Below are positions 43,872 to 55,892 of a stretch of DNA of 64,000 nt, piece by piece. The stretch is from Euglena gracilis. Lineage: Eukaryota; Euglenida; Euglenophyceae; Euglenales. The translations under genes were made by a program, and so were the position numbers. The notes under the pieces were generated by a model that was not told the origin of the DNA, did not search any database, and was given only the letters and a program-made list of their open reading frames with translations. The stretch lies in NCBI GenBank assembly GCA_039621445.1, contig CP154957.1, positions 22,590,761 to 22,654,760 on the forward strand, written 5' to 3'. Each line of letters begins with the position of its first letter. Position 1 is the first letter of the stretch.

Positions 43872-46800
43872 TCAAAAATGAAATGGAAATGTGGAGGTGT
43901 CAACTTTGGAAAAAACATTGGGGCTTCTGTAAAACCCTCTGTAAAGAACAAGCCTTGGCTGGGGCTTTTCCTTCAATTTGCCTGTGTGCTAAAAAAAGGG
44001 GGGTTCCACCTGGACCAATGCTCAAAAGCTGGGGGGGGGGGGCTTCTATTCGGGAGGAGGCTTTGTTCAGGGGTTCAGCTGGCCTCCAACAAATCCAACA
44101 AAGGGTCCCCACGCCCCCAGCTTAATGGGCTGCAAACGCATTCACTTGCCCATCCGGCACCGAGACCTCAGGCTCCACCAGCCCCTCGTCAAAGTGGCCA
44201 CCCCGCAATGGACCCGAAAGGGTCTCCATATGGCAGGGGGGGAGGGCAGAGGGCTGGTTCGAGGGGTGCAGATGGCAGAAGCGGGGCCAGCTTCGACGGA
44301 GGCGCTTACGTGTCGCGTTACCTGGGCGGGATGGAGCACGGGCCGCGGTTGAGGCTTGCAGCCGCGTCGTTCCCAAAGGGGTGAATCTGGACTTCGGCGC
44401 GGAAGGGCTTGCTGGCTGGCGGCAGTGGGCGTTCCGATGGCCAACACTGGTCGGGCCATGGACGCAAACACCATATTCAGGGTTTGTTGCTGCAAAGATC
44501 ATTGCTAGCCCTTTTTATAAAAAAAACATACATTGGACGGCGCGCTTATAATATTTTAGTTTCTTTGGTAATATTTTTGTTTCTTTGGCTTGAGACAGTT
44601 TTGCATCAAGCTAATAACACCACACCATCCGCATACAATCTAGAGCAAAAGTCTTTCAGACCCACTGGTGCAAAACTCCTTACGTCTGTGAGCAGGGTGC
44701 AGATGAAATCGATGGGCAAGGCCGCTGTGTGCTTGTGTTGTTCCGCGTGTGTTTGCTTGCATCAACATGCCTCCGCGTCCTTTCTCAGACACAGAATACT
44801 GAGACATCACTGGAGCCATACTACGTCTTTGATTTGCTGCTTGCACACCTGGTCGATGCACCCTGTGGATGGAAACCACTTCAAAAGGCAAAAAAAAAAA
44901 AACGATACCAGGGGACATTGTTAGGACTTTTGCAACAATGCATCGTAAAGACTTTGCCCTGGAGTGTAAAACCCCCCAAAAATAAGACTGGGGGTCCATT
45001 TCATGGGTCGGTTGCTGAAAAGCCCGAGGGGGGGTCTTATTCATGGGGGGTCCATTTTATGGATTTTTGCTGGCAAAATTTTTGACCCCCCAAAATGTCC
45101 AAAAATACTGCCCAAAATTACAATTTTCGAAAAATTCGGCGCTTCGCGCCAGACAAAGAGGGGGGAAATATGCCAAATTGTGTGAAAACTGTCCCAAAAT
45201 AGCAGATTTACCCTCCGAAAAAGTCCCATTTTCAAGAATACGGCGCTTCACACCGGCAGGGGGGGGGTCTAATTTATGGGGGGTCCATTTCATGGATTTT
45301 TGCTCGTACCGGCCAGGGGGGTCTAATTGGGGGGGGGGTCAAATACCTGGTCAAGCCACCAATAAAGTGCCAAACCAGCCTTGGACCAGGGGATCAAGGG
45401 TTGAAGATTTACCAAGGATTTTAAAAATGTCCAGTAAATACCTGGGGCTATTTTGTGAATTGTGCACAGAAGAAGAATTCTATTTCTTATTTTTCCCTTC
45501 TGAAATAGGTTTATCATTTGTTCCATGTGTTTTGGCCTTTTGGCCGGCCCCTTTGTGACAAGCATGGGTACCTTCATTGCCTCCAACGACAAAAATCAAG
45601 CGCCAGGTTCATGCTGTACTGTTTTGTGGAGCTGCCAGCCCAGAGGCCACTGCCCCCCCTCCACCTTGAACCCCTTTCCCAAAGAACATGGCTGGGGGCA
45701 AAGGCAGATCATTAATCATCATGGGGGGGATCATCAAGGGAGGGAGGTCCCCAGCAAGCCCCACTTGTGTCCTGCGAATGAGGGACGAGTGGCGAGCAAA
45801 CAGAGAGGGGCATCGGGGGAGGGCACTGCCTGTCGAGGTACTGCCAGCACAGGCGCTGCCCCGCGCTTGCCAGGGACCAGGCGCACAGCCGGGCCCCCGG
45901 CGGTTGGGGGCGGGGCATATGAGGCAGGGAAGGGGAGTGGAAGGGAATTTGGGCCCGGTCAGGGTTCGACGGTAGTAGGCTGGATGGGGTCTGGACCAAA
46001 CCCCCCAGCCACAACGTGTGACCTCCCCCCACCAGGTGTTGCTTAGCGAGCCCACCGTGGGGGGGGGGGTCGGACTGCCCCCGGTCCAGCGAGGGGGGTG
46101 GGGCTCCCCCACCTAACAACCTGACGGTGATGTGCAATTTTTGGCCCAGCGCAAAGCGCCAGGCCACCCCAGCCCAGAGGGGGGGGGGGCCTCCCACTGA
46201 GACCCCAGCGGTGCCCAGCCTCCTCGCGGCAGGAGGGGGCAACGTGTCGAAAGGCACAGCAACCGGGCAGGAAATTTCTGGGATGAGGTGGAAACCCCCA
46301 CCTTTGCCTCTTTGCCTCACTTCAGTCCCTCGTACAATGTTCAACGCAGACCCCTCATCCCCTCGACCCCCCCTTCAGTCCCTCGCACAATGTTCAACAA
46401 GGACCCCTTGTCCCCTCGACCCCCCCCCTTCAGTCCCTCGTGCGATGTTCAACGCCGACCCCTCGATCCCCCCCTCCTTGTCTATTTCAGTCCCTGTCGA
46501 TGTTCTACGAGTGGCGCTGGCTCTTGGTGTGCCCGCGGGCGGCGTGTTGCTTGGCTATGCCCACGCTGACCCGCGGCACTGCGCCTTGTATGAGAGCCAC
46601 ACCAAACCAAACCAAAAAACCAGAGCGGGAGGGGGACCCCTCCAAAACCCATGCACCCTTGTATCGAACCCTGCCCTCCTGGGTGGGGGGGGTCAGCTCA
46701 GAGACTGGAAAATTTGAGCTGGCTGGAAGAAGGCTGCTGGCTCACCTCCCCCCCCCCATGAGGTCCCCCTGGAACTCGGCCTGACCCAGGATAGAACCAG

Positions 46801-47466
46801 ATACAGTGCAAAAATACCGTATGCAAAAAGTAAAAAAATCCTGACCCCAAATCCGCCCTGGACAGCCCATTTTCGACCCATTTTCTTGCCCATTTCAGCC
46901 ATCTTTGGGCATTTTTTGCACACCCAAAAGCAAACAATACGTTACCATCCAGCCACCCTTCGGGCTGGAAAAAGAATAAAATCGCTGATTGGGAGTTTGG
47001 AGGGGGTCCAGAGCTGGAAAAAGGCTGCTGGCTGGCTTAGTAGCAGTGGTAGTAGCTGTAGCAAAAGGCTGGTCTGACCCCCCCCACCCACCACCCATAG
47101 GGTTGAGGGGATTCCCGTACAGCCCTGAGGATGGGGTGCCTTTCGACTTAAGCGACGCCCTGCCCCATCCATCCCATCCCCCCCCACTCCAAGAGACATC
47201 ACCTGAATCACGTTGTCCCTGTCGTGTGAACCATCCAAGTACACCACACACCCAAGCAACCTGATGCAGAATTTCGGATGTTGGCTTATCCAACATTGAG
47301 GCAATTCCATCGTCCTAAACCTGGGAACCTCATCCTTCATGGAGTGGGCATTCCAATTTATGGCATGTTCTTCAATGGTAAATAAATTTTCGAAAAATTC
47401 TGCATGCTTACTGACTATCAGTGGCATTTTGTGGTAAAGCGCTTTGTAATCCAGTGTTCCAGGTAT
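43872..47466 (-). CDS. Nine-exon gene, unrecognised protein (C-terminal 328 residues)
   Basis: Exons 47203-47466, 46746-46780, 45672-45771, 45442-45580, 44825-44862, 44684-44731, 44322-44489, 44146-44223 and 43872-43988 join with phase conserved at each step (987 nt, 329 codons including the stop). They end in TGA at 43872-43874. Acceptors such as CACTTGTCTCAG and CTTTTTTTTAG and donors GTAAGG, GTAACG and GTGAAT are good. The largest exon reads 'IPGTLDYKALYHKMPLI', 'EEHAINWNAHSMKDEVPRF' and 'LLGCVVYLDGSHDRDNVIQ'. Later parts include a hydrophobic Pro-rich segment ('LPPLMIPPMMINDLPLPP') and a basic tail. A possible preceding exon is 49543-49576 ('SRIAEGFNVVQ', in phase). I do not recognise the family. 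The three smallest exons are the least certain. Confidence 0.62.
46320..46500 (+). repeat. Minisatellite of three roughly 58-bp units
   Basis: CTTCAGTCCCTCG(T/C)ACAATGTTC followed by a C-run spacer is repeated at about 46319, 46373 and 46430, with a fourth diverged start (TTTCAGTCCCTGTCGATGTTC) at 46488. It lies in an intron of the 43.9-47.5 kb gene. On the plus strand each unit resembles a splice acceptor, but there is no supported plus-strand gene here. Confidence 0.8.
46930..47160 (+). repeat. Composite of two dispersed repeat families
   Basis: CATCCAGCCACCCTTCGGGC...GGAAAAAGGCTGCTGGCTGG (also at 6.6 kb and 28.4 kb) is followed by CACCCATAGGGTTGAGGGG...CGTACAGCCCTGAGG (also at 13.5, 39.7 and 54.8 kb). 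It lies between two coding exons. Confidence 0.7.
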
Positions 47467-47710
47467 CTGAGACAAGTGACAGTTTCAGCAAATTTCTGAA
47501 AACTCCTCATTCCCCGCATCATTTGTGGACCCATATGCAGACAGGGCTCCAGCAATATCTAACGATTCCCAACAATTGCCAACAATACCAGAAAATTGAA
47601 AAACATGTATAAAAAAAACTGCACAACAAAACAAAGGATGAAAAGGATGCACAAAGTCGCCCAAATTGGATGGCTTTGGTTTTGCACAAAGTCTTCCTTT
47701 TTCTGTGTCC

Positions 47711-49297
47711 TTGGTTGCAGTTTTTTCGTCGTCACAGGTTACTTTGAGATTGAGAGCAATCAGAGCAGCTGGTTGTTTTCATCTTTGGTCACATGGGGCT
47801 GGCACGGGAGTACCAATGGACGTGCGTGGTATGTAGCTGTGTAAACTGTGTGGTTGTGGTGAACCCCCTCAAGAAAAATCAAGCAACCCCTCCAAATTTA
47901 AGCAACTCCAAAACTTAAGAAACCCTTGGGCCCGAGCCGACCGACACCCAAATTTAAGCAACCCCCAAATTGAAGCAACCCCCCGGGGACCAAAGAAAGT
48001 TTCGGACTTAAGCAAACCCACAACTTGAGGTGAAAAGAAGAGAAAATGTAGGAGAATATGAAACCGAAGAAAGCTTTAACAAACAAAATGTAGCATAATC
48101 TCAGGGGAAGTAGTCAAACTTGTCGAATCTGTGCCGTTTTTTTTCGACATTATTATGTCGTTGAATACAGTTTCGCTCTGAAAACTCCTCCTCCCTTTAT
48201 TTGAACAAGAAGATTTCTGTTGACCGTTAGAAAGAGAAAAGAACAAATAATGTCCTCTCATTTTTCAATGAAGGATGATCAAGGACGACACTATGTCGGT
48301 CTCAGTAACACAATAATTTACCTTCTTGCTCCACTTACAAATGCAAAAAAAAAAAGCAAACGAGTCAAGGACTGTGAAAATTCTGGGAGTCTTATTGGGG
48401 GTCTTTGGGGGGGGTCTAATTTGGGGGGGGGGGTTGACCGACCAATCAGGGCCCAAAAAAAATGTACTTTACTTCCAAAAAAAACACTGAATATGTTTTT
48501 TTGGCCCTTCGCGCATGTGTGATTTGGTTTTATTGACATTTAACCGACGTTCGCCATGTGTTTTTTTGGACTTCGAAAATCCTAAATTCTTGGAATTTCA
48601 CCATTTTTGTGTCTGAAGTTGGGGTTTTCGGTAGTTTCTTGAGAAAATTTTCACCGTCACCGGCCCTTCATTCCGTCAGGAGGGTGGTCTTGAATCTGGG
48701 AGGTCTTAATTTTGGATTCTGCTTAATCCGTCCGGGGGGGGTCTTATTTGGGGGTGCATTGTTTTACGTGCCACGTTTTTACGAAAAACCTTCATAGCCC
48801 CTTGTTTTCTGTTTCAGCTGCATATGATGTCAGTTGCTGATTCGCCATCACTCCCATGCAGTGCATGGCTGGAGCAGGTGAATTTGCGCGCTGACAGTAC
48901 ACTAGGCAGCCAGGATTTTTCAGTTGTGGCAGTTGAGCGCGCAGTTGAGTATTATTTTTCGGCCAACTGCATTGGCATTGGCATTTGATAATACTTTCAT
49001 CGTCTCATGCCCACCTGTTTTAATTTCCTTCACAGCACTGATTTCTGGCACGCTTTGTCTCATGTTTATTTTAATGTTTTTATTCTCTAGGCTCCAGAGG
49101 CTTTGCACAATTTTTATCAATGGATGAGGCTGTGTCGAGGAGGGCAGGTACAATCCCACCAGGACAACTTTTCATGTCGAACCCTGGATGGCCAGGGTAG
49201 GAGCAGAAGAGGGGCCAATGTACACAAGCGGTGGAGCAAGCCTCACAGCCAGCAAGCAGACTGTGGAATCCAACGGAGAGGGGATGACAGTGCTTGA
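47711..49297 (+). CDS. Weak plus-strand gene candidate, three exons
   Basis: Candidate exons: 47711-47829 (after CCTTGGTTGCAG, donor GTATGT; reads 'GYFEIESNQSSWLF'), 48818-48877 (after TTTTCTGTTTCAG, donor GTGAAT; reads 'LHMMSVADSPSLPCSAW') and 49091-49297 (after TTATTCTCTAG; reads 'APEALHNFYQWMRLCRGG' to a TGA). The last two join in phase; the first does not join directly. If real, this gene is opposite to, and possibly within an intron of, the minus-strand gene. Good splice sites but no family resemblance, hence low confidence. Confidence 0.33.
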
Positions 49298-50181
49298 GAT
49301 GGCTGCAGTTGGAGGGGGGGGGGGGGGGCATGATTTTGGGTCAGAAAGGAGTGCAGGTGGCCCCGCTCGCGCCACATTTCACACAATGTACACCTCACGT
49401 TTGGGAGGCATGGTCGGGAAAGTGAAAGGGACCATTCTGGGGGAAAGCAGGTGTCTGGATTGGCCGCCAACAATTGTATGCGAGACGTCCCCTGAGGGCA
49501 GGCATGTTGGAAATTGTGGGGATTTCCAGTTGGAACACAGACCTGAACTACATTGAAACCCTCGGCAATTCTTGAGCTAAAAAGTGCTGGGAGGGTCAAC
49601 ATCCCACCCATCAATTCTTGGGATTCCCCGTCAGCTATGGGACAGGGGGGGGGGACATGAAATGGGGCCCGGTGCGGAGCAGCAGAGTTACAAACGGCCG
49701 CGGCTCTCCCAGCAGGCCGTCACCTGCACCGGGCCAGAGGGAGCTATGCACAGACTGAAGCAGGCTAGCCCTCAGGCCTGATTGTGAAGATTCCCCCACC
49801 CAAGACCCACGCAATCTGTTCTAAACCCACCCACCCATCCACCCACCCACCCACAACCCCATTCCCTTACACACCCCATTCCATTACATATTTACATTTA
49901 CACTTTTTTGGTAATGGATATACATTTGGCATTAGTTCTATGTATTGAAAGACTGGAGAGTGAAGCAACAGCACTGTGTCCTCTACGAGTGCACCTCACA
50001 GTGATCTGGGGGGGTTGCCTGGGATCCAAACTTGGCCAGCCAACCCCCCAACTTCCACAACAGTTCCATGAATCGTCACGCATCGGCAGGGTTGACCAAT
50101 GTGCCAACATGTGTGTGACAAGCGTTGACGGCAAAAACAATAAAAATGGATCCCTTTATTTCTGGATTATAGCCCCGGAAA

Positions 50182-50389
50182 AACCAACCCTTGAAAAAAT
50201 GGTTATATTGGAAGCACATTTGAGAGACCCCTTCCGCACCTTTCTCGGCACCTTTGGCAAAGGTGTCTAAGCACAAGATTCAACTCGGGTGTCTCTGTGC
50301 TCTCCCAAGCTCACTGATAATTGCAGACGGTGAATGTCAGAGACAGCAGAGTGGGAAGCAGCATATTCCATCCCAAAAAAAAATCTAAC
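50182..50389 (+). CDS. Weak plus-strand terminal exon pair
   Basis: 50182-50268 follows a TTTCTGGATTATAG acceptor and has a GT donor ('TLEKMVILEAHLRDPFRTFL'). 50317-50389 follows a TGATAATTGCAG acceptor; joined in phase it gives a short basic tail ending in TAA. A minus-strand frame is also open across the same bases, so the strand is not certain. Confidence 0.28.
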
Positions 50390-50850
50390 ATCGGCCTTGA
50401 CCCAATGGGTGGCCCCATATTTTCCGTTTTGCTGTGTTTGCCGTTATCCATACTGCTCAATCTGTCGCCCCCTGAAATAATCACCCACTTTGCGCTGGCC
50501 AATTTGCTGTGCGACAATTGCCTGAGGCACTTGCCAAGTTGACTGAAGCCAATGTCTGGGTGGGAGAAAGTATCACAATTGATCTAAAAATGTGAGGATT
50601 CATGGCTTAGTTTCATGCACGAGTGTCATTGGGCAGGGGGGTGGCTTTCTCGGTACACCCGGCGTGGAAAACGTTGGTAGGTGTGGTTGACAACAGGGTA
50701 GAAGTTTTGGAAAACGGTGTGGAAAAAGTTGTGGTCGTCACGGTTAACGCCACAGATGAGGCAATGGAGTGGCAATGAAGAGGATTGAGTTGTTCACAAA
50801 CCGTGGGGGTTGCGGTCCACTACCAGCCGGTGCTGACATAAAAAAGGGGT

Positions 50851-51136
50851 ATCCCAGACAGGGGTTTTTTTAAGACCGGGGGGGTCCCCCCCACCCACCC
50901 ACCCTGGGGGGGGGGCCGGGGGGGTCCCGGGGGACCCACAAAAAATGGCCGAAAAATCGCGAAAAGTGCAAAAAATAGCATTTTTTTCGGCGCCTTCGGC
51001 GCCAAAAAGTATATCCCACCCCCTCCGGGAGGACCCCCCCGGGGGACCCCCCAGGGGGGGGGGGGCTCGGCCGGACCCACCCCCCCTACCCCCCCCCCGC
51101 CCGGGGTCCACGACTAAAAAAACCCCTGATCCCAGA
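50851..51136. mobile_element. hAT-like MITE copy 3 (270 bp, 8-bp target duplication)
   Basis: Element 50859-51128 begins CAGGGGTTTTTTTAAG and ends CTAAAAAAACCCCTG. ATCCCAGA flanks both sides (50851-50858, 51129-51136). It is closest to copy 2 (40603-40898), sharing the GGCCGAAAAATCGCGAAAAG interior and the GGCGCC(TT)CGGCGCC hairpin. Confidence 0.93.
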
Positions 51137-51329
51137 ACTACGTCAGACCCGTGGACTCCGGATTCATGGCCCCAGGTATATGCAATGTCCAAAAGGCATC
51201 CCAAGTCACCACCACACATGGGGGTGTTGTCAGACATCGTAATTTTGATCGGCTTCTTGGCTTTCACCAAGAGGGGGGTTGGTATCAACCCAAACCGAAA
51301 AAGTGGGGGAAAAACACACGAGACAAAAA

Positions 51330-54109
51330 CTTAGGCGGCCGAATTCGCACTTAAGGGTTTTTCCTTTAGAATTTGCGCATTTGCGCAAATGCGCAAATAT
51401 GAAATTCCTGGACCCTGTACCCTGACATACAGAACAGAACACGATTTATGAACTATTTCAACCCTGCGTTGGAGGGGATTAGCTCCCAGTAGTTTGGTGT
51501 AAATGCTGCTTACCAAGTAACACGAAGAGGGCAGAGGGTGAGACTTGTGCTGTTGTACATCAAACAGAAGAGAGGCACACACCCCTTGTTACGACACTTG
51601 GAAATGGTGCTGACGTGCTGGCTGAACTGGCTTGGATACTACCGCCACCGATAAGAACACACTGAGCCTCATTAGGTCACACACCACAGACAGACAGACT
51701 ACGTTCCCCAGCCATCACGCAACTGATTTGTGTTTGTGGGTGCATTTGTGCAAATAAAAAACATTTTGTTTATGGGCGCATTTGCGCAAATAAAACGTAA
51801 ACCGATGAAGGTAAAATGACGTGTTTGTGGGCGCAAATGCGCCCATAAACAAATTTGTTGGTGTGCGCATTTGCGCAAATGCGCACACCAAAGAGTTATA
51901 TTCATTTGCGCAATTACTCAAATAAACATGTATATTTTTCCTTTCCACGTTAAAGAACCCATGAAGACAACGACCCTACGAGTTTAAAACGTGATGGGGG
52001 TGTTGGTGCGCGCAATTGCGCAAATAAACACAATTACGCTGGTGCGTGCAAATGCGCAAACAAACATTTAATAGACCGCTTCAAAATGATGTGTTTCAGC
52101 GAGCCTTAACGCACACAAACAAAGTTTGTTTACTTGCGCAATTGCGCAAATAAACAAATGTCAGTTGTGCGATACCATCTCCTCCTCCGTGACAGCTGGC
52201 GAACGCAATTCCTCACGCCAACCATTGATTTGCACCACGATTACGTGGCGCTGAAATTTGTGGTGAGACGTAGTGTGTAATGTTCACTGGAACACGGCAT
52301 CTGACTGGCCAAAATTTGCCTGTCTTGCGTGTGTAAATCTGCACTGCTGTTACCCGGCCTGAACGGCCAGTTCCTTTGGCATCATCCGTTTGGCAGTTAA
52401 ACGTCATGAATTGATGACGTGCAAACGACCTGTGGCTGTTCGGCACCTTTTCTGCAACAGGACTGCGTTGCAAAGAGACAAAATTTGGCACCTGAAATGC
52501 CCAGGGTGTGTCAGGCCGGAGTCCGTTTTATGGTGATTCTCCACCATTTTTGCCTTGAAAAACGTAAAACACACCAGTTTTTTTGCATAATTTGGGGGGA
52601 GTGAGTCCCACCGCTTTGATGCACCCAATCCAGTGGTAATGGTTCACCACTTCCTTGCACCCAAAGTAACGGGTGTTTGAGGGCTATCTCTCTCCAGCTG
52701 CTGGTTGCCATGCACTGGCACCACATCGTCCCCCCAGTCTCATGCCCTGGTTGTGGGGTATAAACGTGCCTGCTAAAGCTGGGTGTTGTTGCACGTGGCT
52801 GCCGGTCTGGTGGGTGCTGAAGCATCAGCAGCTGATGTGGCTGCAGCAGCGGAGCCCAGGCCGCAGGCCAGCGGCAGGGCCCTTGGGATCCTAAAATTGG
52901 TGCTGGTGGACGTGTACCGTTACTGGGTGGCTGCGCACCGACCTTCAGGAGATCCTCAGTCTCCACCTTTTGTGGGACCTGTCAATGGTCCAAAAACGGC
53001 ACCATAACGCCATATGCTGGGGGATGTGGTGTGGTCATTTGGGTTGAACCCATTCATAAGCCACTAAGGGTGGTTGTTGAAGCGCCAAATGAAGTCATTT
53101 TTTACTCCTCCATTGGTGGTTTATTTGCGCATTTGCGCGCATCACGTGGTTTATTTGCGCAAATAAACTGTATGAAGAAACTGAACAATTTGCATCTGGT
53201 TTGTTTGCGCATTTGCGCCCACAAACAATGTGATACGCGTAAATGCGCAAATAAACCACGTCTGCTGCTGGTGTTTGAAGGTTATGTTTCCGTCACGCCC
53301 TTCTTCTTTGTGTTTATTTGCGCATTTGCGCAAATAAACAAAGAACATGTTTGTTTGCGCATTTGCGCAAATGCGCGCATAAACATAAATTTGTTTGTGC
53401 GCGTATTTGCGCCCATAAGCTTGCGCCGTCGACAAACAGTGTGAGAAAACCCACCAACTGGACGGCGCGTTGGTCTGCGCACCCACAGCTCCTTTGTCAC
53501 GCCGTTTTTCGACGGCGTCAGTTCATGAGTACCAAAGCCCAATCCTTGAAGGACATAATTGCGTTTATTTGTGCAATTGCGCAAATAAACATAAACATGT
53601 TGGTGCGCACATTTGCGCAAATAAACACAATCTTGTCCTTCTAGTGTTGGGTTTCTTCCGCTGGGTTCTTTGCCACACAACTGGTTGTTCGGATCCCGGG
53701 TGTAAGCCGGGTGGGAGACACCCGTCCCCTTCATTCCCTGCGGACCCCCATTTCTTCCCCCCTGCGCTTCCCTTGCCCAACACCCCACACTTACCTTCCT
53801 CTCACTGCGTCCCTCTTTCCAGCTCGGTCACACCACACCCCCACCCCCCGGTACCTCCTCCCTGCGCTTTAACAAACAGCCCAAAAACACCACAGCAATG
53901 CGTCGCAAGCAACGCAGTCTGGCAAACACCCAAGCAACGCAGTCCGGCAGCTCGGGCACACCCGGGGACACAGCCGAAAGAAGCAACAAGGGCAGTAAAG
54001 GTCCCGTTCCTATGGTGTTTTTTTGTGTTTTTTTTCAGTGTGGGCCGGCAAGGTCCCGGGGTTTCAACGTACAAAGTCCATTTTCAGACGCCCCAAAAAC
54101 ACCATTTTT
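51330..54109. mobile_element. Second copy of the 3-kb element, right end truncated
   Basis: Begins with the same terminal sequence, CTTAGGCGGCCGAATTCGC, and aligns with 8931-11730 over its whole length in the same orientation. This includes GTTACGACACTTGGAAA, the ACACCAGTTTTT(TT)GCATAATTTGGG segment and both palindrome clusters. Similarity stops at about 54109 (ACACCATTTTTGG), about 150 bp before the position of the right terminal repeat, which is missing. No target duplication can be defined. No transposase-like frame is seen. Confidence 0.88.
53538..53651. repeat. Hairpin equivalent to 11161-11274 in the second element copy
   Basis: The outer stem (CCCAATCCTTGAAGGAC and GTCCTTCTAGTGTTGGG) is kept. 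In the inner palindromes GCGCGCAT of copy 1 is replaced by TTTGTGC or GCGCAAAT, so the fold survives while the sequence differs. Confidence 0.75.
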
Positions 54110-55246
54110 GGTCAATTGCATGACTGGGAGGGTAAGTGGCCAGCATGGGGGGGGGGGGACGTGCCCATATCCCCAAAATTGCTCAATCAGGTTTGACAGA
54201 ATTTGAAGGAAAGGTCAAGCAACAGCCGACTGTTGCGGCGGCTCTGTCATGCTTTGCATTTGGCATGGGGCACGTGGATGTCCTGCATTGGGCAGATGTG
54301 CTCCGGGGGGGAAGAGGGCTAGCGAGGTCCCTGGGGAGCGGGCTTTCCAGCCGCAATTCAGGGAGACATCGGACAGGGAGAGCTGCCGGAGGCCCTTCGG
54401 CCATGCTTGGGGGGGGGTCACTTTGGGGTGGGGGACCGCGGTCCACCCTGGCAAGCCCGTCGGGTTTCCGGGTGTCCAGGACTTTGACGAAATGCCAAGT
54501 TGGGGGGGGGGGTGCTCAGGTTCAGTGGGGGGGGGGGGTATTTCCAAGGGTGACTTGGGGTCCAACCAGGGCTCTACGGGAAGGTCTGGTGGGGGGTTGA
54601 CCACCACCCGGAGATGGGGGGGGATGGCACCCGCTCAAAGAAGATTCCTTCTGCACTGAAGGTGGAGAAGGAAAATTTTGACCAAAAAAATCGGTGGCCC
54701 GGGAAATATGGGAATGCCTGGTGGGTGGGGGGAGGGGGTTGGACCTCCCCCCCCCACCCACCCATAGGATTGCGGGGATCCTGTACAGCCCTGGGTCCAA
54801 CAAAGGAAAGGGCCATTGTGCCTGGCCCCAACCATCCACCCAGCCCATTCCGGGGGAGTGGCGCGGGGCGAAATCACCCCACGTCCATCCTCTGCTCCCC
54901 ACAGCCTCCAAATGTTGTGGCAGTTTTCGACTTCCCAGCCTGTGGGTGCACAAATATCTTGGATGAAAATGGAAGAAAGATTTCTTAAACATTGTCAACA
55001 ATTTGATGGTCCTTGCGAGTGGTGTGCTGGCGGGAAAAAAGGGGAAAGAACAGAACAAATGAAAGATTCTGGCTTCTGGTGTGAGCATGACATTGCAAAA
55101 AAAAAATGTTCATCGAGATGCGGGAGAAGCTGAACTGAGACTTGGGTTGCCTCAAAATAAATGAATAAGAAAGAAGTTGTGAGTTTGTTGCTGTTTCTTG
55201 TTCTTGCACTTCTTTGTTTTGTTTGTTCGTCTTAATTGAAACTTGC
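54110..55246. other. Intergenic, G-run repeat copy, no gene seen
   Basis: Contains a copy of the CCCATAGG(G/A)TTG family (about 54570-54800, partly inverse to 13.1-13.5 kb) and long G-runs. No exon supported. Confidence 0.55.
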
Positions 55247-55892
55247 TCATTTAGGAACATGGTGTCTGCTGGATAGGCGATACCCAGAGCCACCAAAGAC
55301 TTTTCCAAATTCAGAATGGAGCCTCACAGCCAACAACTGAAGAAAAACGACATCCTAAGCTGTGAAACCTTATCTTCTTTGTGCTTGAGAGGGAAATTGC
55401 TGCCGCTCCCCACTTGACGGACAACACCAAGGAGCGGGGCCAGCCATCTGAGGAGGCTCAGAGGGTTGGGCTGCTCATCAGCTGTGCCACAGCCACCCCG
55501 TTTGGACCGTCGGCAGCGGAAACAAAGCAACCCCAAGGAGGCCTCAGGGTGGGTGAAGAGCCATATCGTGGGAACCCGAACCACCTTTAAAGGAACACCT
55601 TCAGCTGAGGCAGGGAGGAGGTCTCGTGGTCAACGGGGGGGGGGGGGGGCACCCCATCCTTGCAGCTTTGGCTGGTGGTGGCACCGCTGGGGGGAGCAGT
55701 TGGGCAGGACAAGAGCCGGGGTCGGTCAGGGGGGGCTCCAGGGGACCGCCAGGCTCCGCCAACGTCACCACTCGTCGTCGGGGCCCACCGCAAGAGCACA
55801 ACCCGGCCGTTGCGGCCGACGTTGCACCCGAAACTGCGTTGTGGTGCGGCAGCGCACCTCACTCGGCAGCAGCTGAGGGGGAAGGCCACCTC
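55247..55892 (-). CDS. 3' end of an unrecognised minus-strand gene (three exons)
   Basis: Exons 55769-55892 (after CCCTTCAG; 'EVAFPLSCCRVRCAAAP', 'GRNGRVVLLRWAPTTS'), 55369-55481 ('DEQPNPLSLLRWLAPLLG', donor GTTTCA) and 55247-55336 (after CGTTTTTCTTCAG; 'LLAVRLHSEFGKVFGG') join in phase to a TGA at 55247-55249. They total 327 nt, 109 codons with the stop. The first exon is GC-rich at third positions and has several cysteines. The family is not recognised. Exons at 57929-58513 may be the upstream part. Confidence 0.52.

Noticed and set aside
45508-45606. Plus-strand exon-like frame with a membrane-like 'GLLAGPFVTSMGTF'
   Set aside because: It is the antisense of exon 45442-45580 on the minus strand, which fits a complete phase-consistent exon chain.
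46494-46595. Plus-strand frame after TTTCAG ('VALALGVPAGGVLLGY')
   Set aside because: Lies in an intron of the minus-strand gene. Several frames are open, and its apparent acceptor is a unit of the minisatellite.
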